Assembly (NCBI RefSeq): GCF_021502725.1
Contig: NZ_JAKFFS010000005.1
Coordinates: forward strand, 248,001-312,000
DNA from: Dyadobacter sp. CY345
GTDB lineage: Bacteria > Bacteroidota > Bacteroidia > Cytophagales > Spirosomataceae
Direction: 5' to 3'
Length of the DNA: 64,000 nucleotides
Part shown: piece after piece, positions 16,623 through 26,132 of the stretch
Layout: every line of letters starts with the position of its first letter
Position numbering within the stretch: position 1 is the stretch's first letter
Made by a program: the position numbers and the translations under genes
The notes under the pieces: model-generated
What the model was told of the DNA's origin: nothing
Seen by the model: only the letters and a program-made list of their open reading frames with translations
The model's database searches: none

Positions 16623-17688
16623 TTACGCGTTTTATATACATCACCATGGATCTGGCCATTTGATGCGTTCGGTAGCAATTGCAAGGAATCTGCCCAAAGG
16701 AACCGTATCATTTTTAGGAAGCGGATTGGCTCGCTACAAAGAAGTTGTCCCGGATTATATCCAGTGCATTGAGCTACCGGGTGATATGATAAGCGAAGTT
16801 GATAAGATTGCTTTTACTGCGGATGTGGATTTTTTGCATTACGTACCCATTAATTTAAAATCTGCGGCTGAGAGAACTGCTAAAATCACGGTAAGTTTGA
16901 ACGGGCTCTTTCCGGTACTACTCATCGTAGACGTATCTGTTGAAATTGCACTACTGGCAGCACTTACGAGCATTCCAACCGTTGTGATTCGTCAGAATGG
17001 TGATCGAAATGACCTTGCACACCTGAATGCTTATCAAAGTGCCCGTATGCTGCTTGCGCCATGTACCCGGGATTTAATGAATCCGTCAGCGAATGAATGG
17101 GTGGACAAGAAAACATATTTTTCGGGAGGTTTTTCCAGGTATACTGGCATATGTTCAAATGCCGGGGAAGTAAATCCAATTCCCGGATCAATTGGCGTGA
17201 TGACGGGCATGGGCGGAACCTCACTGGGACTGCCGTTTGTTCGGCGACTTGCGGAAGCATGTAAAAGCAGTAAGATACATGTGATCGGTTCTCTGGCAGG
17301 ACATGAAGAATTGGATCTTCCTGACAATGTCCATATACTTGGCTCCGTTCAGGATCCGTTGGAGCAACTTCGAACCTATGAGGTAATTATAGGAAATGCA
17401 GGCCACAATACGGTCATGGAAATGGCTGATCTGAATAAATATTTTATTTGTATACCTGAAACGCGGCCATTCAACGAGCAATTTGCAAAAGCAAAATTGC
17501 TGCAAGACAATAAAATGGCCATTGTCGTTCATCCGCATCAAATCATGGAGGCAGATTGGGAAGAACTCGTATCTCAGGCAAAGCGCCTGCCATCCGATCG
17601 GTGGAATGGTGTAATAAATCAGCAGGCTCCTGAAAAGATTTGCGAGGAACTTGTTATACTAGGGAATCAACTTTTTGGTAACACTTAA
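16612..17688 (+). CDS. Glycosyltransferase with GT-B fold (MurG/UGT-like C-terminus)
   Basis: 358 residues. The N-terminus YAFYIHHHGSGHLMRSVAIA has the GxGHxxR loop of MurG/UGT-type transferases. The C-terminal half has a glycine-rich GMGGTSLG stretch and GNAGHNTVMEMADLNK, the position where MurG has its G(G)-(A/S)-x-T-x-x-E motif for the donor diphosphate; the helix end PETRPFNEQFAKAKLLQ also resembles the MurG RPFxxQxxNAxxL segment. It is coupled to the GT4 gene by an 11-bp overlap. The substrate is unknown; nothing nearby points to a specific polysaccharide locus. Confidence 0.82.
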   Translation: MSYNYAFYIHHHGSGHLMRSVAIARNLPKGTVSFLGSGLARYKEVVPDYIQCIELPGDMISEVDKIAFTADVDFLHYVPINLKSAAERTAKITVSLNGLFPVLLIVDVSVEIALLAALTSIPTVVIRQNGDRNDLAHLNAYQSARMLLAPCTRDLMNPSANEWVDKKTYFSGGFSRYTGICSNAGEVNPIPGSIGVMTGMGGTSLGLPFVRRLAEACKSSKIHVIGSLAGHEELDLPDNVHILGSVQDPLEQLRTYEVIIGNAGHNTVMEMADLNKYFICIPETRPFNEQFAKAKLLQDNKMAIVVHPHQIMEADWEELVSQAKRLPSDRWNGVINQQAPEKICEELVILGNQLFGNT

Positions 17689-18066
17689 TTTATCTGGAAA
17701 TTTTAGCTTTTACCGCATATCTTGCTTTGTAGAAACTCTAATTGCTTAAAAATGTCAGGATCAGAGGTGGATTTTCAATCTTATTTATCTAATGCCGCAT
17801 TTTCCAAAAAATAATCTTGAATTGATATTGATATTTTCGAAATGACTCAGCCGCGGATTATAGCTGCGATAATATAAAGCAAATCCTTGCGAATATAGCC
17901 TGATCATTTTCTTTGCAGAAATACAATCATCATCCAAAAAATCTTATTGGAGGCTTTCCTGATCAGTATATCCGGCAAACTGATTTTTATCTTTTTTGTT
18001 CTTCCAGGCATAAATACAAAACCGCCCGGGTAAGACCCAGGCGGTTTTTAAATTATACTTAAAAGA
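17689..18066. other. Convergent intergenic region
   Basis: No gene found. The only clear element is the terminator at 18018-18049; no hairpin was found close to the end of the glycosyltransferase pair. Confidence 0.4.
18018..18049. terminator. Bidirectional terminator at catalase 3' end
   Basis: Stem AAAACCGCCCGGG / CCCAGGCGGTTTT (one G-U pair), 6-nt loop, U-tract on both strands, 18 bp from the catalase stop. Confidence 0.88.
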
Positions 18067-20253
18067 TTATGCTGGAATTTTTCTTGGTTTTTCACGCTCC
18101 CAAAAACGGTGCTGCGCAATCGCCAGAATAAATTTATCTGCCAGTTCTTCGACATCATCAACTACAACAACACCCTCTCTAAGAACTGTTTCTTCTGAAT
18201 AATCGTCAGGAAGTTTACTGCTAAAATAGGTTGCTTCAAGCACCTGGATCGCAGCTTTATCAGCAGCAATTGCCTTGCAATGCTTGAATGCTTCATTTAG
18301 GAAGTGGATGGCATCAGCTTCCGCTTCAAGCGTAGCCACACTGTTTGTCCCTGCCGGAACATAAACTGCATCATAGAGCACAGAAGCTGCCGTTAAAAAG
18401 CTGTGATCAACAACAATCTGAGCGTCACTTTCTGCAATAATATAGTTTAAGCGCGGCGCAATAACTTCAACCACTGCACCGGCTGCCATCAACGCATCTT
18501 TGACAGTTGTCAAGGAAATCTCATCAACGCCATCGGCTGCAAGTATGGCAATCTTTCTTGTTTTGATACTGTCTTTAACAGTTCCAGCCATACTCAATGC
18601 AGATGAAATCGCAACGCTGCTTCTTACAATTGTAGGATCATAATCAGCAGGATCTCCGTCTGCCGGAATGCTATGATTCAAAGGCAAAGCCGGATCCTGA
18701 GGTACCGGAAGTCGGAGTGCAAACGCGACCTCAGCGGCAAGGCCAGAATCAATTAACGACAAAATACCAAGCATACGCTCACGTATCGCTACTGTTTTAA
18801 CTTTTCCAAGCTCAAAACTGAATGCGTCTACAATATGGTTTCTTTCGGGATCAGACTGGCTGTCGAGAAATAGTTTTGCCTGGCTGAAATGATCCAGGAA
18901 GCTTTTGCTTCTTGCCCGCACTTTTCTAGCTTCGATGCGCTCAGGATAGCTTGTGAAGCCACCTTCTGAAGCCTTTGCCTGAGCAGGGAAACCATTTCCT
19001 AATGTATTTGGGTTGTAACTCGATTTGCCTTTGTCAATCGTTTGGCGCATATAGCCATCCCGCTGATTGTTACGAACCGGATTCAATGGCCGGTTAATAG
19101 GAATCTGCTGGAAATTAGGTCCACCTAAACGAATAAGCTGTGTATCTGTATATGAAAACAATCTTCCCTGTAAAAGAGGATCATTTGTAAAATCAATTCC
19201 GGCAACAACGTGTCCGATATGATAAGCAACCTGTTCAGTTTCAGCAAAGAAATTATCCGGGTTACGGTTCAGCGTCATTTTTCCTATGCGTTGCACAGGT
19301 ACGAGTTCTTCCGGAATAAGTTTAGTCGAGTCAAGAAGATCAAAATCAAATTTGAATTCGTCCTCCTCGGAAACGATCTGCACACCAAGTTCCCACTCGG
19401 GGAAATTGCCGCTTTCTATCGCATCCCATAAATCTCTTCTATGATAATCAGGATCCTTACCTGAAATATTTTGTGCTTCATCCCAAGCCACAGAGTGAAC
19501 ACCCAAAAGAGGCTTCCAATGGAATTTAACAAAACTGGATACACCTTCTGCATTGATAAAACGGAAGGTATGCACACCAAAACCTTCCATCATCCGATAA
19601 CTTCTCGGCAGTGCCCGATCGCTCATCGCCCACATAATCATGTGTGCAGACTCAGGCGTCAGAGAGATAAAATCCCAAAATGTATCATGAGCCGATGCAG
19701 CCTGAGGAATCTCATTATCCGGCTCTGGCTTTACAGCATGAATCAAATCAGGAAATTTGATAGCATCCTGAATAAAGAATACTGGCATGTTATTACCTAC
19801 CAGGTCAAAGTTTCCTTCATCAGTGTAAAATTTCACTGCAAATCCTCGCACATCTCTGGCCAAATCCGTAGATCCGCGTGAACCGGCAACCGTCGAAAAC
19901 CTGACAAATACAGGTGTCTCAATTGAGGTATCATTCAAAAACTGAGCTTTGGTCAGTGCCGACTGAGACTCGTATAATTTAAAGACACCATGTGCTCCTG
20001 AACCACGGGCGTGTACAACCCTTTCAGGAATGCGCTCGTGGTCAAAATGCGTAATTTTTTCTCTTAAAATAAAATCCTCTAAAAGAGCAGAACCGCGGTC
20101 ACCTGCTTTTAGTGAATTCTGATCGTCATTTATTCTAACCCCATGATTTGTAGTCATCAGGGTTCCAGTGGCATCAACTTTATCTGCGTTCAGGTCAACG
20201 ATTTTATCATTGTCCGGTTGTTCGTCCTGTTTTATTTCTTTATTGGTCGCCAT
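18067..20253 (-). CDS. katE: Catalase HPII (large-subunit, clade 2)
   Basis: Haem catalase that splits hydrogen peroxide in the cytosol. The 728-residue length and C-terminal DJ-1/PfpI-like domain (from ~570, KIAILAADGVDE) identify the large-subunit HPII class. The core shows catalytic His81 in VVHARGSGAHG, Asn154 in LVGNNMPVFF (same 73-residue spacing as in E. coli HPII) and the haem-ligand Tyr near 368 in RLFSYTDTQ. The first ~45 residues are charged and probably flexible, like the HPII N-terminal arm. It is 25 bp downstream of the YciF-like gene, forming a two-gene oxidative/envelope-stress operon. Confidence 0.97.
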   Translation of the reverse strand: MATNKEIKQDEQPDNDKIVDLNADKVDATGTLMTTNHGVRINDDQNSLKAGDRGSALLEDFILREKITHFDHERIPERVVHARGSGAHGVFKLYESQSALTKAQFLNDTSIETPVFVRFSTVAGSRGSTDLARDVRGFAVKFYTDEGNFDLVGNNMPVFFIQDAIKFPDLIHAVKPEPDNEIPQAASAHDTFWDFISLTPESAHMIMWAMSDRALPRSYRMMEGFGVHTFRFINAEGVSSFVKFHWKPLLGVHSVAWDEAQNISGKDPDYHRRDLWDAIESGNFPEWELGVQIVSEEDEFKFDFDLLDSTKLIPEELVPVQRIGKMTLNRNPDNFFAETEQVAYHIGHVVAGIDFTNDPLLQGRLFSYTDTQLIRLGGPNFQQIPINRPLNPVRNNQRDGYMRQTIDKGKSSYNPNTLGNGFPAQAKASEGGFTSYPERIEARKVRARSKSFLDHFSQAKLFLDSQSDPERNHIVDAFSFELGKVKTVAIRERMLGILSLIDSGLAAEVAFALRLPVPQDPALPLNHSIPADGDPADYDPTIVRSSVAISSALSMAGTVKDSIKTRKIAILAADGVDEISLTTVKDALMAAGAVVEVIAPRLNYIIAESDAQIVVDHSFLTAASVLYDAVYVPAGTNSVATLEAEADAIHFLNEAFKHCKAIAADKAAIQVLEATYFSSKLPDDYSEETVLREGVVVVDDVEELADKFILAIAQHRFWEREKPRKIPA

Positions 20254-20278
20254 GAAAATTTTTTCAGTTTGTTTAATA

Positions 20279-20830
20279 TTACGCTTCGTCTGCTGCTTTG
20301 TAATTCACTTCGTTTTCAGCGATTTCAGTCAGTAAAGCATCTGCTTTTTTTTCCTCAGCCAAGGTTGTGTTCAAAATTTCTGCAACATCGTCTAAACCTA
20401 ATGTTACCGCTAATTGCGCAAGCCCTCCATAACTGGCGATTTCATAATGCTCAACCTTTTGAGAAGCCAGGATTATTCCAACATCGCGGGTAGCTGTTCC
20501 TGCATCTGTACTTTCAACGATTCCTTCAGCCTCTTTGGAAATTCCTTCCATGGCATCGCATTTTTTTGCAATAGCTTTTTCTCCCAGTAGTTCGAAGACT
20601 TGTTCCAGTCTTTTGACATGGCCTGCGGTTTGAGTAAGATGCTCCTCAATTGCCGCACTTAACTTCCCGGAAGTTGCCGCCTGGATCATTTTGGGCAGCG
20701 CTTTAACCAGGTGGTTTTCGGCCCAGTAAATGTCACGGATACCGTCTAAAAAAAGCTCCATCAATGCTGGCTCAGCACCAGCTGATGTTTTCGTTTTGAA
20801 TTTCGGCTCAGTGCCGCTTGCGTTTTCCAT
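20279..20830 (-). CDS. YciF/YciE-like ferritin-fold stress protein (DUF892)
   Basis: 183 residues; after a 20-residue polar N-terminus it has the DUF892 pattern ELFLDGIRDIYWAENHLVKALPKM, followed by four long helices of a ferritin-like bundle with Glu/His positions (EHLTQTAGHVKRLEQVF; KVEHYEIASYGGLAQLA; LAEEKKADALLTEIAE) that could bind a di-metal centre. Members are induced by osmotic and oxidative stress in enterobacteria and often sit next to manganese or haem catalases. Here it precedes katE by 25 bp. The biochemical activity is not established. Confidence 0.92.
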   Translation of the reverse strand: MENASGTEPKFKTKTSAGAEPALMELFLDGIRDIYWAENHLVKALPKMIQAATSGKLSAAIEEHLTQTAGHVKRLEQVFELLGEKAIAKKCDAMEGISKEAEGIVESTDAGTATRDVGIILASQKVEHYEIASYGGLAQLAVTLGLDDVAEILNTTLAEEKKADALLTEIAENEVNYKAADEA

Positions 20831-20926
20831 TAGTTAATTGATTAAGTGTTTATGTATGTTATCAAAATATATACCAGTCGCCATTAAATGACTTAAATGT
20901 GTCTGTCGGTATGGCAGCAAAACACA

Positions 20927-20969
20927 ATCGTTGCATCCTTTCGAATAAATCGAGTGAGGATGCAACGAT
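20927..20969. repeat. 13-bp perfect inverted repeat
   Basis: ATCGTTGCATCCT / AGGATGCAACGAT with a 17-nt loop that can itself pair TCG/CGA. It sits in the gap between two minus-strand genes. No strong U-tract follows on +, and only GTGTTTT on the minus side. It may be a weak terminator for the esterase gene or a protein site. Confidence 0.45.
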
Positions 20970-21094
20970 GTAGAATTATAGAATTGAAAACTATATCACA
21001 GCAGATTCAAATTGATAAATCACATTCTAATGTCAGACAAACCTGCTTATTTTCCTGCGCAACTACGCTCTTGAAATTTATGGAAAAACTTACA

Positions 21095-22210
21095 TTACTT
21101 CATTTTAAACGAAGTTCTGAATTCTGACGCTGCATAGTCCTGGGCTTCCTTTGCCTCGGGTACCAGTGCATCCGTTCCAAAAAATTCATGTGTCGTTCCC
21201 TGATACAATTTTCTCGTCACCTTCACCCCTGCAGCTTCCAGTTTTTCTTTCAGCGTATTTCCCTCCGTTTCAAGCGGATCAATTTGCGCAGAGATGATTG
21301 TAGTCGGCGGCAGATTTTTTAGATCAGCATCTACGATAGAGATTCTTGTATCCTTTGACTCTTTCGGAACGTCGTTCAGATAATGCATGAGAAACCATTT
21401 GATCGAAGGTTTGTCAAGCGGTTTTGCATTTGAATATTTAATATACGAGGCCGTATTAGTATCAGAAGCCGCGACAGGATAAACCAAAAGCTGGTGCTTA
21501 GGCATTCTTTCTCCTTTGTCTCTGGCCATAATACTTACGTTAGCAGCAAGATTTCCTCCGGCACTTTCCCCGGCCACTCCTATTTTGCTCGTATCGCCAT
21601 TCATGCCACCTATATTTTTCACAACCCAGCCATAAGCCTGATAAGCATCATTGTGAGCGGTCGGAAATTTATACTCTGGACCTTTCCTATATCCAACCGA
21701 AACGACAATTGCACCTACCTTTTCAGATAATGCCCGCGCAGAAGCATCATAAACATCGATATTTGCAATAACCCATCCACCACCATGATAATAGACGATT
21801 ACAGGAAAGGGCCCTGTTCCGGTTTTTGGTTTATAAATCCGGGCATGTATTACTCCATCATACACAGCAATTTTGACGCCGGAAGTATCCACCATTGGCA
21901 ATTTGGGAGTTATGTTGTTTTCAGCCAGAAGGTCCATCACGGCATCCTTAACGGTATGATTCATGCGGGCACGTTGAGGCGTAAGCGTTGGCAAAGGCGG
22001 ATCCTGGTAACTAATCAGTTTTTCGATAACCACCCACATCTGATCGGTAATGTCGGGAGCCCACTCCGGCTTCGGAGTTTTTGGTTTTAAGTTAACAACT
22101 GGCTCGGTGCTGTGGTCTGTACACGCGTTTGAAAAGAGAATAACGCCTGCCATCACGAAAAGGAATAACCCGTTGGCGATCCTTATCTGGATTTTGAATT
22201 TTTGTTTCAT
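21095..22210 (-). CDS. Alpha/beta-hydrolase esterase lipoprotein (HSL family)
   Basis: Serine esterase of the hormone-sensitive-lipase group (Abhydrolase_3). The signal peptide ends at a lipobox-like SNAC (Cys30), so the enzyme is probably membrane-anchored in the envelope. Oxyanion-hole motif HGGGW, nucleophile Ser in GESAGG, Asp in SAQIDPLETEG and His in GTTHEFFG complete the triad in family order. The 371 residues include a ~60-residue N-terminal cap. No close operon partner: the next minus-strand gene ends 219 bp upstream with its own terminator. It probably hydrolyses short-chain esters; the natural substrate is unknown. Confidence 0.9.
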   Translation of the reverse strand: MKQKFKIQIRIANGLFLFVMAGVILFSNACTDHSTEPVVNLKPKTPKPEWAPDITDQMWVVIEKLISYQDPPLPTLTPQRARMNHTVKDAVMDLLAENNITPKLPMVDTSGVKIAVYDGVIHARIYKPKTGTGPFPVIVYYHGGGWVIANIDVYDASARALSEKVGAIVVSVGYRKGPEYKFPTAHNDAYQAYGWVVKNIGGMNGDTSKIGVAGESAGGNLAANVSIMARDKGERMPKHQLLVYPVAASDTNTASYIKYSNAKPLDKPSIKWFLMHYLNDVPKESKDTRISIVDADLKNLPPTTIISAQIDPLETEGNTLKEKLEAAGVKVTRKLYQGTTHEFFGTDALVPEAKEAQDYAASEFRTSFKMK

Positions 22211-22394
22211 GATAATGTAGGATGATGAAATTTGACAGGCGCGTTATAAACAATTATTCCAGCAGTGCAATACTTTGAAAATCATAGCATTAAAGAATAT
22301 TATACAACTAAAGGGAGTAGTTGCGATGAAGATTTGTCAAGTGTGACCTTTGAGTAACCTTAATTTGTATCTATTGCTATTTAATGCGTATAAG

Positions 22395-22423
22395 TTTTCC
22401 CGTTGCAATTCGCAACGGGAAAA
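22395..22423 (-). terminator. Terminator of the Zn-alcohol dehydrogenase gene
   Basis: Perfect 12-bp stem TTTTCCCGTTGC / GCAACGGGAAAA with a 5-nt loop, 7 bp after the stop codon. The U-tract lies on the minus-strand transcript. Confidence 0.88.
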
Positions 22424-22429
22424 TAAAAT

Positions 22430-23587
22430 TTAAGGTTTTAGAACTACCTTAACGCAATCATCCTGCTTTTCATCAAATATTTTGTAGCCAAGTGCAGCAT
22501 CTTCCAATGGCATCGAATGCGTGATAATATCATCAAGAACTACCTTTTCATCACGGACAAGATCGATCAAATGATCGATGTAATTCAATACCGGAGCCTG
22601 CCCCTGTTTGATTGTAATTCCCTTATCGAAAATCCGGAACAACGGAAAATTATCATAAGGCGAACCATATACGCCAACAATAGAAACTGTTCCCATCCTT
22701 CTCACTGCTTCAAAACACATATCGAGCACCTTCATCGAACCCTTTTCAAGATGGATGGTTGCCTTGGCTTTATCAATTAGATTACGTTCCGGTTCAAAAC
22801 CTACGGCGTCAACACAAACGTCAGCACCTCGTCCGCCAGTCATCTGCCGAATCACTTCAACCACATCAACTTTATTAGGATTCAGCGTATCGACATTGTT
22901 AACTTTTTTTGCTTTTTCTAAACGATAATCCAGTGGATCAATCGCAATTACCCGGCTTGCGCCATGCAGCCAGGCAGCTTTCTGTGCCATTAATCCAACA
23001 GGGCCACAGCCAAAGACTGCAACAACTTCCCCACCCTTCATTTGAGCCCAATCTATCGCTGACCAACCCGTTGGAAATATGTCAGTTAAGAACAAAACTT
23101 GCTCATCAGTCATGTTATCAGGGACAATTCTCGGACTTACATCTGCGTAAGGAACGCGAACATACTGAGCCTGCCCACCGGAATATCCTCCGTAAAGGTC
23201 CGTATACCCAAAAAGAGCCGCACCTTTTTCATTTAATAAATTACCACCTGGGCCATAATTTTTGTAATTGGAATTCTCACAAGCGGGTGATGCTTCATGA
23301 GTGCAGAAAAAACATTTTCCACAAGCAATAGGAAACGGAACGACCACCCTGTCGCCTTTCTTCAGATTTGTTATCGCGGAGCCGGTTTCCTCTACTATTC
23401 CCATAAACTCGTGACCCATAACCAGATCGTCTTTTTGAGGGACAGCACCGCTCAAAATGTGCAAATCCGAACCACAGATGGCTGTCGAAGTAACCTTTAA
23501 AATAATATCCCTCGGATCCAGAATCTGCGGATCCGGTACGTTGTCTACGCTAATGTCCCCAGGTTTGTGAAATACTGCAGCTTTCAT
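22430..23587 (-). CDS. Zinc-dependent alcohol dehydrogenase (MDR family)
   Basis: 385 residues of the threonine/formaldehyde-dehydrogenase-like branch of the medium-chain dehydrogenases. Catalytic zinc ligands are Cys38 (AICGSDLH) and His59/Glu60 (GHEFMG). The structural-zinc cysteines 89, 92, 95 and 103 are all present. The NAD-binding Rossmann motif GCGPVGL is followed by an Asp (VIAIDPLDYR), favouring NAD over NADP. The extra loop ~110-150 (NYGPGGNLLNEKG) resembles the glutathione-independent formaldehyde dehydrogenase group, so the substrate may be a small aldehyde or alcohol. Monocistronic, with a strong terminator. Confidence 0.92.
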   Translation of the reverse strand: MKAAVFHKPGDISVDNVPDPQILDPRDIILKVTSTAICGSDLHILSGAVPQKDDLVMGHEFMGIVEETGSAITNLKKGDRVVVPFPIACGKCFFCTHEASPACENSNYKNYGPGGNLLNEKGAALFGYTDLYGGYSGGQAQYVRVPYADVSPRIVPDNMTDEQVLFLTDIFPTGWSAIDWAQMKGGEVVAVFGCGPVGLMAQKAAWLHGASRVIAIDPLDYRLEKAKKVNNVDTLNPNKVDVVEVIRQMTGGRGADVCVDAVGFEPERNLIDKAKATIHLEKGSMKVLDMCFEAVRRMGTVSIVGVYGSPYDNFPLFRIFDKGITIKQGQAPVLNYIDHLIDLVRDEKVVLDDIITHSMPLEDAALGYKIFDEKQDDCVKVVLKP

Positions 23588-23842
23588 AAATATGTTTTGT
23601 TTGTTGATGAAGTGATTTTTGATGTGCCTGGTTTAACATAACTATGCCAGTACATTTGCCTCCGAAATAATCGGTGGATGAATTGAGATTTGTATTTCAC
23701 GCAACGTGCAGGACCAGAACACTAGTAGGTATATACGTAAAATGATCGGTCACTATGGAGCTACTAATAATTTCGAATTCAAATCATTAGTTTAATTCAA
23801 AACAGCAGAACATTAGAAAATTAAAGCGGCGTAATCGCCTAA

Positions 23843-25519
23843 TCAATCAATAGTATTTTCCTGAATGCCGTGATTGAGACCTTTCGTTTTCTTTTGCGAG
23901 ATCTTTTTTTGCAACCATTCCGGATATTGTGAATCATCTTCTGCGTCATAGACACGTAATTGCTGATCTGGTTCAGGAATCAATAGGTCCGCCTGCTCAC
24001 ACCCCAAAATCTTTGCAGCTGTTTGAACCCCTGAATATGTCGCGCCAGCCACTCCATTGGCAAGTATGCTGGCTCCACACAAATACAAGTTCTCGATTTC
24101 ACTTTCAGGTTTAAAAGAAAAAGCACCTATCTGCCAGAAGTTTTTCTCAGTTCCATATACGCAGCCATTCGTTGAGTCCAGATAAAACATATTGGTCAGC
24201 GGAGTACCTAATTCTTTTTGCACAATATGATTTCGGACGTCCGGCAAAACTCTTTCTAATCCATCAAGCAATTTTTCAGTCAGCCGTTCTTTCAAAGCAA
24301 AGTATTCAACTGAGTGACTTTCGCCTTCACTTTTAAAAATATCAAAAGCCTCATGGCCAATAAGGGTTATGACTTCAATGGTATGATTTGTTCCGTCGTA
24401 ACTCGTTGGATCTTTCAGTGTGCTGCAGCTGATAAAAAGACTATTAAACTCATCATAACTGTCCAGGTCGGGTCTCATCTGCTCGTGATAAATTTCATCA
24501 GGATCCCTGTCAGCCATAAGCCAAATATTACCTGAATCCATACCTGCTTTGCTGACATCCATATTCACAGTTAAAAACAGCATAAGGGAAGTACACGAAT
24601 ATTTGGTATTGCTAAGCTGCTTAAACAGTTTAGGGCTCAGGTTATCCGCGCCCACAAGGCCAAGAAACGTTTTACCTGGATCTGTATTGGAGATAATACG
24701 TTTGGCATAAATACGTTCTCCGTCGGCAAGCTCCACACCGATCGCCTTCTTCTTTTTGTCTCCTGAAAGCAAAATTCGCTTTACATTTTTACTTGTCTGT
24801 ATTTGGCCTCCATGCTTTTTGACGGCTTTTGTCATGGCCTTAACAATTGCTGCTCCGCCGCCCATGGGATAAAATCCGCCATTGGAATAATGGTCCATCA
24901 CGGCGGCATGATAAGGAAAACAGGCCTTTCCCGGCGGCAGCCCATGGTCACCGCACTGAATGTTGAGAACCTTTTTGAGCAAAGGATTTTTTATATGCCA
25001 GTCAATAACCCGCTTCAAACTGAACAGACCGTATTTACCTAAATGTCTGGTTTTCCAGGGAATTGTCAGATGATCCATAAAACCATTCATTTCTGAAATA
25101 GCTCCCAGCTGACTACTCACATTTTTTATCAGGGTTAAATATTTTTTCAGGCCTTTTTTTTCTTCGGGAAAACGTTCTGATAACACACGATACATTTCGT
25201 CATAACCAGCAGGAATATCTACACTTTCTACACCGATCCGGCAATGTTCGTATCCGCTTGTGTTCATTTCAAAAAACACAAGATCATTAGCTATACCCAA
25301 ACCCTTATAGAGCTTGCCAGTAGATTGATCTTTCCCAAGTTGCCCCAGATAATGTACACCGGGAGAAAAACGCTGTCCGTTAATATAAAAACTATGACAC
25401 CAACCGCCCGGAACGTTATGCTGTTCAAGTACCAGCACTTTTTGCCCCTTCCGAGCCAGACAAATTGCCGCAGAAAGTCCACCTGCCCCAGATCCAATAA
25501 TTAATGTGTCAAATTCCAT
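23843..25519 (-). CDS. CrtI/RetSat-like FAD-dependent oxidoreductase
   Basis: 558-residue flavoprotein of the phytoene-desaturase superfamily. The N-terminal FAD motif GSGAGGLSAAICLARKG is followed by the superfamily stretch VPGGWCHSF, and the C-terminal FAD segment NLYLCGASILANGVAG is complete. The overall look (FSPGVHYLGQLG, then a long insert domain) is nearer to all-trans-retinol 13,14-reductase and CrtISO-type enzymes than to CrtI. It probably reduces or isomerises a polyene or other isoprenoid, but lies 27 kb from the phytoene/squalene synthase gene and has no carotenoid neighbours. No signal peptide; the first helix is the dinucleotide fold. Confidence 0.85.
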   Translation of the reverse strand: MEFDTLIIGSGAGGLSAAICLARKGQKVLVLEQHNVPGGWCHSFYINGQRFSPGVHYLGQLGKDQSTGKLYKGLGIANDLVFFEMNTSGYEHCRIGVESVDIPAGYDEMYRVLSERFPEEKKGLKKYLTLIKNVSSQLGAISEMNGFMDHLTIPWKTRHLGKYGLFSLKRVIDWHIKNPLLKKVLNIQCGDHGLPPGKACFPYHAAVMDHYSNGGFYPMGGGAAIVKAMTKAVKKHGGQIQTSKNVKRILLSGDKKKKAIGVELADGERIYAKRIISNTDPGKTFLGLVGADNLSPKLFKQLSNTKYSCTSLMLFLTVNMDVSKAGMDSGNIWLMADRDPDEIYHEQMRPDLDSYDEFNSLFISCSTLKDPTSYDGTNHTIEVITLIGHEAFDIFKSEGESHSVEYFALKERLTEKLLDGLERVLPDVRNHIVQKELGTPLTNMFYLDSTNGCVYGTEKNFWQIGAFSFKPESEIENLYLCGASILANGVAGATYSGVQTAAKILGCEQADLLIPEPDQQLRVYDAEDDSQYPEWLQKKISQKKTKGLNHGIQENTID

Positions 25520-25734
25520 ATTACGCTATATACGAATTTAATGCCAGCCAGGATTATTACAAAAATTATTGGTGAGCAGCACTTGAAAAATTAAGCACAA
25601 AATTGAGTAGTGCTCATTGATAATATCCCAACCCTGAATTGATATAAAGACACTCCAACCTATCGTTTACTACAATTGGTATAATTTTAGTGGTATCCTA
25701 TTTTCAAAACATAAAGCATAAAATACTACGAAAT

Positions 25735-26046
25735 ATGGGCAATACAACTGAATATAAGGATTGGCTTTCAAATGTAAATCTGGATGACCATCAAGACGTA
25801 TACGATCTTTATAACTCGATAAATAATTATGAGACAGCTGGCAAATTTCATACTTCAAAGGAAGTAACAAATAATGGCAGTGAATATTTTGTAAAAGCGG
25901 AAGGTAACCAGGATCCTTTGCACCTTAAATCAGAAGACGAGAAATTTTCTTTCCTGCAATTTCTTGCCGATGAATATACAGATTCGGGAGATGGTAATGT
26001 GGAAACCTGGTACAATCTGAAAAAAGAAGTTAATAAAATTGATTGA
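25735..26046 (+). CDS. Hypothetical small acidic protein
   Basis: 103 residues from the ATG at 25735; the open frame reaches 25690 but the added residues are basic and unlike the rest. It is highly polar and acidic, with no Cys and no hydrophobic segment, so it is soluble. Visible stretches are KDWLSNVNLDDHQDVYDLYN and a C-terminal EDEKFSFLQFLADEYTDSG. No family recognised. It is followed by a small hairpin and a strong terminator, and is divergent from the CrtI-like gene. Confidence 0.7.
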   Translation: MGNTTEYKDWLSNVNLDDHQDVYDLYNSINNYETAGKFHTSKEVTNNGSEYFVKAEGNQDPLHLKSEDEKFSFLQFLADEYTDSGDGNVETWYNLKKEVNKID

Positions 26047-26083
26047 TCAGTGGCCGTAATGGCCACATTGAATATTAGATTTT

Positions 26084-26119
26084 AAAACAATGCCTGACTA
26101 TTTGGTCGGGCATTGTTTT
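26084..26119. terminator. Bidirectional terminator
   Basis: 15-bp stem AAAACAATGCCTGAC / GTCGGGCATTGTTTT (one G-U pair), 6-nt loop, between two convergent genes. A second small hairpin TGGCC-GTAAT-GGCCA precedes it at 26051-26065. Confidence 0.88.
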
Positions 26120-26132
26120 GTTTAATGGTAAA

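Noticed and set aside
18067..20253. Catalase C-terminal DJ-1-like domain as an unusual fusion
   Set aside because: This is the normal architecture of HPII-type large-subunit catalases.
23843..25519. CrtI-like protein as partner of the phytoene-synthase operon
   Set aside because: It is 27 kb away, looks closer to RetSat/CrtISO, and has no shared regulatory element with the operon; kept only as a possibility.
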